Notes: generated by a model from the letters alone, not told the origin. 64,000 nt of DNA from Mactra quadrangularis (GCA_025267735.1 CM046307.1:55485395-55549394); one strand, 5' to 3'; positions 42,181 to 54,519 are shown, counted from the stretch's first letter. Numbers and translations: made by a program.

Positions 42181-44360
42181 CATTTTCAATAAGCGGGTGC
42201 AAGTGGTGTCGCCGGTCTATTCTCTTTGTCCCTTACGATATAAATCTTGGTAATCAGCCTAAAATATGCTATAGCAGTAGACCTTCAACTGCATGGTTTA
42301 TAAAAAGTATTTTTTCATCAAATTTGCAAAGATTTCAATGAATAAAGTTGATTTTTGACATGTTCGTTACTGTCGCCGATCAATACGCTGTTTCTTTAAA
42401 CAGGCGTAGAAATTAAACGAAGCAATTTAGTTCAATTGTGTTGATGTTATTTTGTAACTGAAAGCTTATAGTCATAAGCTAAATGTATTTTCCAACAACT
42501 GTCGATTGTTAATTGACTTTTAACCTCATTAAAAGTCTGGTTTTTAGCGATCAAATTTTCAGGAAATGTTCGTTACTAAGTTTTTACATGGCAGCATTTC
42601 AAAGAATAACACATCAAATTGTATTGGTTTGGTTATTTTCATAGACGTTAGTTTTATAATATTACATAATGCTTCAATTTTTGTTAAGAATTTAAGTATT
42701 TTAGACAATATACAAGTTTTTAGTTATTACTCACCCTAAATTGACTTTGAATTGACATGTTCGTTACCTTAAGTTTCTAAAAAAAACATACTATTAGAAA
42801 GACATTAACTTACCTTGAAATGAGTAATGCTGCATATTATCTCAAAAGAACATGTTAACTTTATATTCTTTTGAAATTACGGAAAGATAATCAAGTATGA
42901 GCTCCTAATTTGAAGTGTTCGTTACTGACATGTTCGTGACTGAAATTTACACACTGCGTGATTTTGGCGGTTTACGTTCAGTTTTAAAATCCCTTTGTAC
43001 ATGAATTCATTTAACTTGACGATATTAATCCCGATAAAGCTTACAGAGAAGGTCAACTGCCGCTTTATAGAAATTAAAAGGAGATTTCGCAATACAGCAG
43101 TAAGGTTATTTTCTTTATTCCACAAATTTGCTTAAATTGTTTTTCTCATATTTTGTTTTGCTAAATCAATTGACATTGGAGTGAACTTTGAATATATAGA
43201 ATGTTTTATTGGATGCATAGTAAAGGTTCAAAATATAAGCCATGACTAAAGTATGACATGTTCGTTACGACAATGTAACGAACATGTCAGCAGCATTAAC
43301 GATTCATTGTACCAGTCTAACATAAAAATAAGTTGTTTCTTCAATTTATGTATATAATTCGTTCCTTATTTTCACTTTTTACTTATATCTAAAGTTAGCT
43401 TAAGCATGGTTTCTTTTGAAATCGTATCTATTAAACGACACCTTCATTTTGTTTTATATTCTTGTAAGCTCAACCAATTAAATTGTCTCATCCTGTCTTT
43501 AGTCAGTCTCAGAAAAATGTATCGGAGTGTATAACTAGAAGGGAAATAATTACATGTCTTAGCAGAGTACAAATCCTATTCATTGCAGTACTCTATTTGC
43601 AATGATACACAAATGAATGATTAGTAACGAACATGTCAAGATAAGTAACGAACATTTCATATTTTTTTTTTCTTTTCTTGTGAAATCAAGGGCAGGAATT
43701 AAGAAATATAAATCGTCGATGGCTTAAACGGAACAAAAGCTATGCGAACCTATATAAAGAAGGATTGAGAAAACAAATTTCATACTTTTGGTAACGAACA
43801 TTTCATCGAAATTTTGGAAGCATTTTTGAAAAAAATCATGGAAAAAATCACATATAAGAGTAATTCTTCAATTACACACTATCTTTTTAAGGTTCCAGTG
43901 TAACATTTGAATGGAATTATAAACATGGAATATCCAGACATAAAATTATGATTTATTATACTCATACCGATTACAATTTCCTTTGAACCAGATTGTACTG
44001 AGTTTGATCTAGCATATGGCAATTGAATATTATTAGTCAGTACGAATATCTTTCTTAATTATCTGAAGATTGGCACTTTGTTTATATAAGGGAAAATTCT
44101 TAAATGTGTAATATACCCACTATTTATGGTAAGCTACCATTGGAAGTTAGCGTAACGAACATTTCATGGCAAAATTTGTACCCCTGACAGTCGTACTTCA
44201 AATAAGCATATGACAACAATTACTGATGTCATGATCAAAATATTTCAGAAAGTTGTAGTTTACATGTTATATTTTTCGATTAAAATGCTAAATAAAGAAT
44301 TCTGGAACAGTGATTTTCCTGTCTTTCATACCTCCAAAATGCACCCGCTTATTGAAAATG
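42181..44360. mobile_element. 2.18-kb inverted-repeat element with a mirrored array of a 14-bp motif
   Basis: The terminal inverted repeats are CATTTTCAATAAGCGGGTGCA, quoted as CATTTTCAATAAGCGG (42181) and CCGCTTATTGAAAATG (to 44360); the match covers at least 21 bp. GTATC stands 3-4 bp outside each end (42173-42177 and 44365-44369) and may be a 5-bp target duplication. Motifs close to GACATGTTCGTTAC begin at 42357, 42563, 42754, 42912, 42927 (GTGAC variant) and 43255, all forward. The reverse form GTAACGAACATGTC or GTAACGAACATTTC begins at 43275, 43624, 43645, 43791 and 44152. The pair 43255-43288 is a perfect 14-bp dyad around GACAAT, centred at 43271.5; the element's centre is 43270.5. No coding region over 70 codons is present. 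I do not recognise the family. Confidence 0.88.
43255..43288. repeat. Perfect 14-bp dyad at the centre of the element
   Basis: GACATGTTCGTTAC, spacer GACAAT, then GTAACGAACATGTC. The arms are perfect reverse complements and could form a hairpin in single-stranded DNA or RNA, or bind a dimeric protein. Confidence 0.97.
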
Positions 44361-44369
44361 AATAGTATC

Positions 44370-45524
44370 CGTTGTTTCTTCAACTAGTTAAAAGTACAAT
44401 GAAAGAAAAGTAGATAAGTTGGCTTTGAAATTCAATTCTGCATGTACGATTATATCTTGTATCAAATGGACACAATGAACCGGTATTTGATGCTAATTTC
44501 GTACTTTTGATGTATAACGTTTGATGATTATCTTAAACATCACTACTGATCTCTTATGGCACCATGTGATAATTAAAACCATATTAGGTCAACACGTAGT
44601 AACAATGTCTTTGGGGGAAATCTTGTTAGTTAAATCAGGCGGTCATATCTTTTTTCTATAATTGAATTTGATGTTATATTATTCTTAGATGTTGTGTATT
44701 CCAATCAATAATTGGAGTGTTTTGTATGATTAAAAACATATTCACGCACTCTATGATTCGGTTGATTACATATATTTTTTTTTCAAATTTCTCATGGAAA
44801 TTTAACCACATGCAATTTTGTATCACTAGCATATAAATTTGCACTAAAATGAAATATGCACTTTTCGTACTGATTGCTTTTTGCCTGCTTTTCAGGACAC
44901 CGTCCAGAGTTAACAATCAGTAGTTTCAGCAATTTGCATTTGCTCATATGAAGAAAACTGAGCCAATCCGTATCAATAACCGCAAAATTTGATTTCACGA
45001 CGGCTAAATAGACACTTATATGCAGATTTCACAACAATTGCTTTACATTCAACATCGAATAACGAAAAAAATCTTAATTTTACAGTGGTTGGATATGACT
45101 TGCCAGAGAACTTGCAGAAATTGTTGTCTGCTGTTTGCATATGCGAGATTGTTAGAATATTACATTTTAAGATAATGCCTATGAGCATTGTGGTACAACT
45201 TTACCCTACAATTACTTGTGATAAGAAATATCTACAATGGTCATTAGTTACTTGCCGTCAGTAATTTTCTCATTTAACGTCAGAAAACCAACTCCTTAAA
45301 ACTATTTCATAGAGACTAAGAAAGATGTTTGATTCTATTATAGACAATATGAACATTGTCTAGATTAGCATTGTTGTTAGAGTACATTTTCATTTGTACA
45401 ACATTTTCTAGTACCAACTTACAACAACAGCCACCAATCGGCGATGCATTAGGATAAGAATGTTATTGCAGCCATTAATCTTTGCTAATACTTAACTTGT
45501 TAAGTCTTTAACATTATACAAACC
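44370..45524. other. Intergenic DNA; part resembles the duplicated unit
   Basis: Within 44570-44710, GTCAACACGTAGTAACAATG, GGGGAAATCTTGTTAGTTAA and AATTGAATTTGATGTTATA resemble 48545-48690 (GTCAACACGTAGTTAACTTG and so on). Overlapping short ORFs on both strands near 44674-45264 have no family resemblance. No gene is supported. Confidence 0.45.
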
Positions 45525-45598
45525 GAGGGTTGTCCGCAAGACTGTAGTAACTCGCTCAATAACGCAATTCACTTACTACAGTCTTGCGGAAAACCCTC
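45525..45598. repeat. Foldback hairpin, 26-bp arms
   Basis: 45525-45550 (GAGGGTTGTCCGCAAGACTG...) pairs with 45573-45598 (...CAGTCTTGCGGAAAACCCTC) with one or two mismatches, around a 22-nt loop. It is of the same size class as 1096 and 21930. Confidence 0.8.
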
Positions 45599-45676
45599 AA
45601 ATCAGTATTGAACGTCATTACAACTAAATAAAATCTTATCATAATAACGACGTTGTCATTACATTAGAGTCATATA

Positions 45677-46195
45677 CAGTATCCACTAAAAGTTTGGAGA
45701 CAAAAACATTTAATACGGTTGATGGTTAACTGAAATCAAATTTCTTGAATGAATCACATTTACGCAATTCTTTCCTATACATGACATATATTTCAATATA
45801 CTTTGGTATTTTCAACTACAAATAGTACTATCACAAAACATATGCAAAACGAAAAAGCATTTCAAAATGAATGGTAGTGTCCGAGGGGGGTGTGGGTTCG
45901 AATCCCACCCGGGGATTTTATACCCTTCTATGAAAATAATGTCTATGACAATAATGTCAATTTTCTCCATTTATAAGGTATATGAAGAAGTTTTCGGGCT
46001 TGTGGAAGGGTAGGTGAGTACTGGTTGTAGACAATGGTCCAGGAAAACTAGGTTATGTGCGCTGGACGCCGTAAAATGACCAAAAAGTGTTGACACGGCG
46101 TTAAACCCAAATAAAATAAATAAATAGATAAATGATAAAACCTATGTAGTAGGCTCACAAAGTGATAGGTGTCTCCAAACTTTTGGTGGGTACTG
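45677..46195. mobile_element. Tc1/mariner-like miniature element interrupted by a SINE
   Basis: It starts CAGTATCCACTAAAAGTTTG and ends CCAAACTTTTGGTGGGTACTG in two parts: TCCAAACTTTTGG and TGGGTACTG. The inverted repeats are about 28 bp. TA precedes it at 45675-45676; the right flank has TT, so that side is mutated or imperfect. Without the SINE (45871-46127) it is about 260 bp. Confidence 0.88.
45871..46127 (+). mobile_element. Family A SINE, 5'-truncated, nested in a mariner-like element
   Basis: GTGGGTTCGAATCCCACCCG, then TTATACCCTTCTATG, GTAGACAATGGTCCAGGAAA and GACACGGCGTTAAACCCAAA, with an A/T-rich tail (TAAAATAAATAAATAGATAA). Only the B-box half of the tRNA-like head is left. Confidence 0.88.
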
Positions 46196-46805
46196 TTTGT
46201 CAAAGCAATATAATACAACTTCTTGATGCTTCGACTAAAGTTTACTACTAATAGAAAATCTGCTATATTTTGTTTCGTGTTTTGTAGATGGATACGTCTA
46301 CTCTGCATTACATTTGATATATAGCTGTGTCGCGGTTTATCTTGGTAATGCTATTAGCTTTTTTTGTTTTTATGTATTAGCGCGTTTTGATTGCAACATT
46401 GTCGAGTGAAGAATAGGTTAAAGTTTTTTTTTCACGAAGACATTTGTGTTATTGTTTGTTCTTGGGTGAAACTTTTTAGTTTAGTGGGAGGCTGATGTAC
46501 CATAAAACCTTGTTCAACCAGCCAGTAGTAAAAATTCAGGCGCTCTCCGTTTCAAGGCGAAAATCTTAAGATTCGTCATTTGTTTGATGAAACTCATTTA
46601 CTCTTATTTATGTTACAAGCCGAATAAGTTGTTCACTTGTGCGAAAGTAGAATGCTTTTCATACAGTTTTTGGCAGTGAGGTCTATTATAGACCTTGCAC
46701 AGCTAATCTTAGGCAAATAATCATAGTCGTTCTTGTCGCTTTAGTATCGTTGTGCCTTTTTGTTACATCAGTGATTTCTATTCAAATATTGAACATTTCA
46801 TTTTA
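46196..46805. other. Unique spacer before the tandem duplication
   Basis: No gene, RNA or element is recognised in this stretch. Confidence 0.5.
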
Positions 46806-47564
46806 TTTTTCTTAGCGTCTTTGATATATCGTTGCAGACAGCAGGTTGTCATAAGGCTTAAATAACTGACCTCCAACACGCGAATGGTTAATTCTCACAA
46901 ATAGAAGCTTTCTATTAACGGCGATACTGATTCCTTAAAGGATAGAATACCATTAAGTATACTATGGTATTGTTTTTGGATTGGAATTACGATAAAAATT
47001 ACTTCGGAAATTCACGAGACAAACAATTTATGCGTTGCCATGAAAAACGCAATATTATAGTGATTTATGTTAAATATGATACTTAGTCAAATATCATCAA
47101 ATTTATGGAAGAGTATAAGATATCAGTTGTACATTTAGCTATTAATGACAACGGTTTTTTTTGACCAAGAATTAATTATTTCTGTAGTATTATGGAATAT
47201 AGTTAAATTATGATTTCATATCGTTTGTTATAAACTGAACGATTTTTATAATATCCGGACATACACGTATCTAATTAAGCATGATCTTGAAATAAGATTT
47301 TCTTAACAAGCACATAATACTAAATTTTTGTTGTTGCTTTATTTGCCTCATTTAAAGTTCAAGAGATTGCATAATGAATATATATGATAGTGACATATGT
47401 TATTAACAAAAGCAAGACGTACTGAGTGAGGATTTACTTGTCGCCATCAAGACGCTGTAAGATCTTACTTTAACAGTAGATATATATTCATTCTATAAAC
47501 TGATTCTATACGTATATAGCATTAAAAGGGCTTTAGCATGGCTCTTATAATAATAATAATAAAG

Positions 47565-47745
47565 ACTTTATTTATAGAGGCAACACAGTTAGGCTAAGCC
47601 TAATCTTCCACGTGAACTTCTAACATGTACATTTACCAACAGTATTTACATAATATTCTTAATTTACATAAGTTTTAATAATCTTAAAATGCTATCCTTC
47701 GCAGCAGGAAAGCATTCACCAGTTTCTAGTTATGTCATGTAACAT
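47565..47745. mobile_element. Retroelement 3'-end-like insertion present only in copy A
   Basis: After the (AAT)n run, AAGACTTTATTTATAGAGG and CAACACAGTTAGGCTAAGCC extend for about 180 bp before GAAATAGTTTCTCACTTG rejoins copy B (which reads AATAATAAAAAATAGTTTCTC at 56848). A repeat-unit tail next to AGTCTTTATT suggests a minus-strand non-LTR retroelement or SINE end. Confidence 0.5.
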
Positions 47746-48334
47746 AATATGAAATAGTTTCTCACTTGAACAGACCTTTGATGTATATTAATTAAGAAAT
47801 GCTTCATCTTTATCTTGATGGAGCAGAGAAACCTTTTATTCTCTAAGTGTCAAATCTTCTGTCTCGCTAAAAAATAATTGTAACATTTACGATGATTTTC
47901 AGTACATTAACATTAAAAGACGCGAGGAAATCTGTTTTATTTTCTTCTTACTCATTGGTCTACATTGTAAGTTTGACAATAAAGGTATGGTATAGCATCA
48001 AGTTGTAACATTAGTTATAGCTGCCACACTTTCCTCTAAACAGTGTAATGATGTGTCAATGAAATAAATGGAATTTGTGCAATAAATTGACAAAAAAACG
48101 GAATATGTATTTGTAATCTAAGGTAGGACTTGATTTTCGTACGTCTAATTTTTAAATCCGGTACCAGCACAATATTTTTATCAGCCTATAAGTACGGCGG
48201 ACACTCTCCTTATTAGTTTTCTTTGACCTTTTTCATTACTAGTTACACATGTCCTTTCAAATGGAGTTGCCAACTTCTCCATCTATTTAAGAAAGTAAGT
48301 TGATGTAAAATGTCGTATTCTCTTAAAAGCGTAT

Positions 48335-48418
48335 AACCTGCCGCTACCAGGATTCAGTTCCGTAACTTCCGGATTTAAATTCCTGCTGCGTTCTACTACT
48401 AAGCTACGGCCGCGACAA
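48335..48418 (-). mobile_element. tRNA-like SINE head fragment (family E), copy A
   Basis: ATAACCTGCCGCTACCAGGA, then TCCGGATTTAAATTCCTG and CTAAGCTACGGCCGCGAC are the reverse of the tRNA-like head found at 8247-8465. The SINE body is missing. The counterpart in copy B is at 57430-57517. Confidence 0.65.
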
Positions 48419-49111
48419 TAATTTATCTAGATATCTGAACAACATACACGTGTGTCCATTCCATGTTATCATAGTGTGGACGTTGTCTTTATCAACATCA
48501 ATGGGTAGTAATTGATTTAATCCATTAAAATTGTGAGCATTATTAGTCAACACGTAGTTAACTTGACCTTAGGGAATATATTGTTAATTGAAGCAGTCAT
48601 CATATCTTTGAACTTATCTCAACAATTAAATTTGATATATAATCACTAGATTAAGTGCTCCACATTCCAACAATCGATGATGAAATATAACTTGTTGTCA
48701 CATACCATTTTTATCGTGTTTAATGTTAGATTGGAACTTCATGCAGAAGTCCCTCTAAGTGACCATAATGTCTGTAATTGCTTGTAAAACTCATCTCTCA
48801 TTTTATTTGATTAAACACAATCTAACTATTGTTGTTATGGAAACAATATTGTTAGTTCTTTTGTTACGTTCTATTCTTTGTGTCATTAGTTTTACTTATT
48901 AGTCAAGAGATTTTATTTATTGTCTAATGATAATGTTAGGTATCTCTGAACATTGTACAAAAATGGTTTATTGACTAGCAGACGTGACCTTATCATGTGC
49001 TTTCGAATCTTGTATCCCCAAGCATATCCTTTGGATATATGTATTTAATCGGGTTATGGATGTTTCACTACATGACGATAATTTATTATGACCTCACAAA
49101 TTGATTATATA

Positions 49112-49487
49112 CAGTACCCATCAAAAGTTTGGAAACACCTTCAGATTGTAGGCCTACTGTAAACTTTCATCTAAAATTTGGAAACTGTTTATTTTTAAAT
49201 GCTATGGAGTTTTGCATTATTGTTTTCAAGTTATCATTATAATTATAACTGAGACTACAAAAAGCACCAAAGCTATGTTTTAAATTATAATTACAATAAA
49301 CATGGTTTTGGAGGCTTTAGGATGTCAGATGCTGAAGCTTAAAAATGTGCTGCATTCATGAAATTTGTTTTCATTTGATCACAAACCATATTTAAATATA
49401 TTGAAAATAATGATTCAGCAAACATAATCATCAAAATTTAAGAATTGTTGTAAATTTCTTTTGCCTCCAAAATTTTGGTTGGTACTG
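49112..49487. mobile_element. Tc1/mariner-like miniature element in copy A only
   Basis: It starts CAGTACCCATCAAAAGTTTG after TA (49110-49111) and ends AAAATTTTGGTTGGTACTG before TA (49488-49489). The inverted repeats are about 28 bp and related to those of 45677-46195. Copy B at about 58203-58212 reads ACATACAATGG with a single TA and no element: a direct empty-site comparison. Confidence 0.93.
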
Positions 49488-50612
49488 TACAATGGCACGC
49501 CGCTATATATAAAAAAATGTTACAGTGGGCAAGCAACAATTGGCATTAAGCTGAGGCTACTATATGTATAACCACGCTCTAAGACAAGTTGCTAATTGTT
49601 TAACAAACTAATCCTTTGTATCCAAAGACATGTGACTATGTTTGTCCAAGTATACGCTATTTTTTTCATTGGTGAAGGGATTGTGAATATTTAGAATTGG
49701 GAGGTCCGGCGTTATTGCCAAAACGCAGTAATAGTCTTTATAGCGACAAGATTTTTGTGAACAATGGACTATCGTTGGTGTTTATTGCCAAACATAATCG
49801 CAAACATTTTATATACAAAGATCTACGGCTCTTTGTTGGACTATCAAATTAATCACTGTTCTGTTTAGTGATTTTTTATTTGGGAACGCCAAACAAACAC
49901 ATACAGTAGTATATTCTTCCCTTCTTTGTCTTCTGATAGCTTGAAGGAGCTTATTAAGTCAACTTGGAATTTTTTTCACATCATACGACAGAACATTGTA
50001 GATATGAGAGCATTGTCAAATAGCATCGCATTTATAACATGTTAGTTTTATTTTTTCGATCTAACCTTTTGCGCTCAAAATTGAGTGATTGTTTGCGCTT
50101 TTTTACACTCTAATAGAAATACGCGTTACAAAAATTCTGCAAAACGAAGCCCTTTTGAATGCATCATACTGCAACTAAATGTATAGTATGTCATGGAAGA
50201 TTAGTGCTGTGTGTTTTTTAAGATTGTCTGTCGCGTAACACCTGAAAATCTAGTTCTAACAACCTATTATTAATATGAAAACATGAACTGGATTCATAAT
50301 AGTTTTGTAAAAATGATTGGTAGACACCGCCTATTCACTCGACGCCTTTACAGCTCTAGTCAAACATTTTTAAACTTCTTGTTTTAGTAATCAGCCGGAG
50401 ATTATGGTATAAGCCGATAGAAAATTAAGTTTCGAGACTTAATCTAAAATGCTACGATATAATCATTATTCAAGAACAAAATTAATTTGTTTTTTTATCT
50501 TATTTTGTATTCCTTTCTCGTTGTCACATGGCAATTTTCTTGAATAAAAACTGCTCTAAGCAATTATTATTAAATGACTTTTAAATCAAGATTTAAAATA
50601 CTTGGTAACACA

Positions 50613-50757
50613 GAATAACCTCTGCAAGGCGGTCCTCTACAAAACAAACCCTCTGCACAAAATCAACTTTAATATTTCACTTAGGAGTAGTTTTAATTGA
50701 ATTTAACCTCTGAATAGCAACAACCCCTTAACAGCGACGACCAAGAGAGATTGTAAT
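50613..50757 (-). mobile_element. pogo/Tigger-like miniature element, minus strand, shared by both copies
   Basis: AACCTCTGCAAGGCGGTCCT, then ACCCTCTGCACAAAATCAAC, TTTAATTGAATTTAACCTC and AGCAACAACCCC are the reverse of the 41344/6235 family. The counterpart in copy B lies at 59346-59510. Confidence 0.7.
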
Positions 50758-51221
50758 GTATTTATTCAGTGGCTACTATTACAATATATACGTCAACACC
50801 TAAACCTCATTTAAGCAAAGTTTCACCTTGCATTCCATACACACACCATGCTAAAACGTGAAAGCATATCAGGAAGAGCTACAATAAGACACACAGACCT
50901 CCCACAAAGTTAAAAATAAACACGAAAACAAGAACATAAGGGATTTCAACATTGGGGTGGACAATGGCAAAATAATTGAAACGGAGGTTTCAACAAGGTT
51001 TTAAGAATCAACCTCACACATGCCCCAGCAGTTCCATGTTGAAATAAACAATCTTAAATTGACTCAGTGAAAAAAAATCTATCCCTAACCCTTTCCCTCA
51101 AGTCTACAATTATGCGTGCAAAAATACACAAACATAATACAAAAAGCTAATAGCATTACCAAGGTTAAAGCCAAGTACTCAATGATCATACAGATACTAG
51201 ATCATCTGTGGCGCTTTTAAC

Positions 51222-51440
51222 AAAAATCTTACTAAAGATGTAATAGTAAGTCAATTTAATAAATTTTGCTGTTCAAAGTCAGTAGGACAATAAACATAAT
51301 TGAGATATAATATTCAAAAGGTATATAATATTCTACGTAATTCAATAGTATTTGGAATAAATTGGCCAAAATTGACCATATCATTAATATTTCTTGCTCT
51401 TGACTCACGATAATTTTTATCGTAAGATTTTTATGAAAAG
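51222..51440. mobile_element. TCTTACGA...TCGTAAG miniature element, copy A
   Basis: ACAAAAATCTTACTAAAGAT at the left and TAATTTTTATCGTAAGATTT at the right, with TAATTCAATAGTATTTGG inside as in the element at 6740. The counterpart in copy B is 59976-60208. Confidence 0.65.
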
Positions 51441-53722
51441 CAAATCTAAAGTTAGATAATCAATGATCACGATGCACAAGGTAGCTCGTAACATTTGTTG
51501 AAATTCACTGAAAAGTTCAAAGCCGAAGCAGGATACTTTTTAATGGAATCACATGCGAAAGATGATTGGCATAATCATAGACACAAAAAGAAACGAGTAT
51601 TTCATGTTCCGCTGAGAATTCCATTCAAGTATTCTGAATGCTCAGTGGTTACCACGCAGACGACAAATTGTCTTTAAATACATAAAGGAGTCTTCCAACG
51701 TGTAATATTCTCTATCTCTCGTCCATGGAACTAATAAATAGTGATGTTACATATTCCTTAACGTTTACAGTAGCTTGATACTGTCTGGTTTGTAGTTCTA
51801 GGCCATATTATTCTGTAGAATATGTTTGAGGTAATGACTTTGTTTGTTACCATAGAAACCATTAAATTGTATTCTTAGTTCATATTAAGAGAGGAATCTT
51901 AATCAAATATCAACAGTGCTTTTGCCATGGTATAATACCAAATGGGTATTAAATTACTGTAGAAAACATGTAGTGATAATGGAGTGTTATTAGTGTTAAT
52001 CAAAGAAAAATACTTCTCTTATGAAGGTAATGTTTTATCAAATTTGACTATGTTCATTTAATTGTAAATTGTTCTTAAATGGTATCAGATGAAATATACC
52101 GGCGAAAGCTTCGTTATACGTGTCGTCTATGCTGTTATGATTGCTATACTGTTCTTGGACTAAATTTGAAAGATTTGGTCAAATGATACAATTGTACTTT
52201 GAAGATTTTTATGGCTAACTCGGCTGTTTTATATGCATTTTTTATAGCTTTTTTCATGTATTGTAAAGCAAGAAAATGCAATAACTTTAGATAGATACAT
52301 TTAATGAGATTCTTCTTCATACGATATCAGATTCCAATTATATCGCTAAAGTAATATGAAATTATCACATACAAAAGCAGTTCTTTGAAAAATATCAATA
52401 ATTGTAATATCGTCTTTGTATTAGTGAAATAAACGAGTCTTACATTTAATAAATATATTTTTATTCGTTTGTTGCTTTTTATAAAGAGAAATATTATTTT
52501 ACTAAGGATCATTACAAACTCATGTATGAAGTAGATGGGGGGACATTTGAATACCAACCTATGTAAATATAACAGTTTACGATGACTTAATTGTCACGAG
52601 ACTATCTTATAAATCAAAGAGAACTTTTGTCAATGTAAAATATGTCCCTATTGTTCGTGTATTAGTGAAATAAGCTGAAGACATACATAGAACATACAAT
52701 GTTATTGATTTAACACATATATGGAGACAATGTATTACCTTATCAACAACATTAATTTGATGTTTAACTATGTTGATGACATTCATTTTAAGGGAAAGTG
52801 TGTTAACAGCCTCATAACATTCATAGCCAAGAAACACATTGTATTTATTTATCAACGATATTTAATGGATAATTTTGATCCAGTTTATGAATTATAGGTA
52901 TGTCAAACATTAGTTGAAATAAAACTACACGTCCTTTGTTTTCAATACTGTTCTACTTTTCGAATGGATTGATATATTTTAATGTTTACACAAACATGAA
53001 ATGTTATTTTGTACGACCTATACTTGACATTATATTATAATCTTTGTTTTGTATATACAAGCCCATTTGCTGATAATTATAGTCGTGTTTTCAAATGAGC
53101 AGTCCATACCAATGAACTGTAATTCAGAAGCATTAAATTTTGCTCATGCATTACGTCTTATATCAGTCTTACATTATAAAAAATATTTTTGGATTTTGTC
53201 CGAACAGCACTTTAGTATCTGGATTTGATTAGACTTCTTATCTAATATTTCACCAGTGGTAATAGACGACATGATAATTTGTTCCGATTGGAAACATACA
53301 AATGCCTGATCTTGTTGTATTTCGTTGTACTTTAATACTCAATTGAAGTGTTCGGTATTTCTATGTTAGATGAATTATTAAATTCTTAGATACAGTTCGT
53401 ACAAAAAAAAACCCTGTTGATGTAAACAGCACAATGAACTTATCCACGACTGGTTATGCTCAGGATGACAATAAAATATCATACAGTATTACTTTTAATT
53501 TGTTTTAATGAGTTGCTTGTTGGTGTAATAGTAAATCGTTCTGCCATTACGAGCATGATTGACTAAGAGGGTAGTGGGAGTTTACCCGCCTTACTAATAA
53601 ACTATACAACATTTATTTTCAATACTGCGCTATCTTTAAAATAGAATGGTTTATTTTGATGTTTATACAAACATGGTATGTTCTTTTGTACGAACTATAG
53701 ATGATCAAATTCATAGTAAATA

Positions 53723-53967
53723 CAGTCCGTTTTTTCTCAACTGTCAAAGCTTGAATATTTTCACGGTGACTGAATGCATTGTTTTTGTACTGGCGGCCTA
53801 ATTGTTATTAAAAATATTTTGACTAAAACATATCATACGGCATAAGAAGCTTTACTCGATCATAATACACACTTTCAGAAACTCATGGATGTGTTACGAC
53901 AATAATTTTAACAAACGCATTCATCGTGAAATTATTCATGTTTTGACAGTTGAGAAAAAAGTAACAA
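53723..53967. mobile_element. CTCAACTG miniature element, long form, in copy A only
   Basis: TA (53721-53722) precedes CAGTCCGTTTTTTCTCAACTG, quoted as CAGTCCGTTTTTTCTC then AACTG; the right end reads GACAGTTGAGAAAAAAGTAA with TA at 53968-53969. The inverted repeats run about 35 bp. Copy B at 62755-62785 has only GTTAGTATTTTTTAATATG at the same place. Confidence 0.9.
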
Positions 53968-54519
53968 TATGTATGAAGGGTAACTTATAAATATAATTTA
54001 GTTGCTACTCGTATATAACATTATAAACTAGCACAAATACTTTCTTTTTTTCGAAGCTTCGTGAATCATCTTTGTAAAATCATGTTGAAATGGTTTTCTT
54101 AAGGTCAAACTATTATCTCTTATTTTAATTCCCTTTCAAATTTCAAAGCATGACGACAGAACGAAGATTTAATGAAATAATCCTTTGGTTTAATAAGATA
54201 AAGTTGGCTGAATAATCAAATCTTCAGTTTTAATTTAACAAATCTAACGCTTTCGAGCAGAAAAAAAAAATCGACCACAGTTAATTCTTCAGTCAATTGA
54301 TTAAAATTGGATACTAAATGGTGAATTTAACCGCCTTGAATATTACTGTTGCACGATGTAAAATTACATCCAACTTACAATAAACATTAGAATATGATAT
54401 TTATTTTCAGTATGTGGTGTTTAAGTATGCTTTGAAAAAATATAGAAAAAACTAAGCAATATATATACTTGAACCTAATCTGAAACCCCTCATGTTCTTG
54501 TTGTTTTAATAAACCATAG

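Noticed and set aside
44674..45264. Cluster of overlapping short ORFs on both strands
   Set aside because: They overlap antisense to each other, have no family resemblance, and part of the region aligns with non-coding duplicated DNA.
51495..51677. 60-codon ORF in copy A (begins MLKFTEKFKAEAGYF)
   Set aside because: Copy B carries an in-frame stop at the equivalent position and other changes, so it is not under coding constraint.
53515..53590. tRNA-like segment (CTTGTTGGTGTAATAGTAAA in copy B; similar in A)
   Set aside because: It vaguely resembles a tRNA A box followed by a B-box-like stretch, but it is too diverged to call a tRNA or a SINE family.
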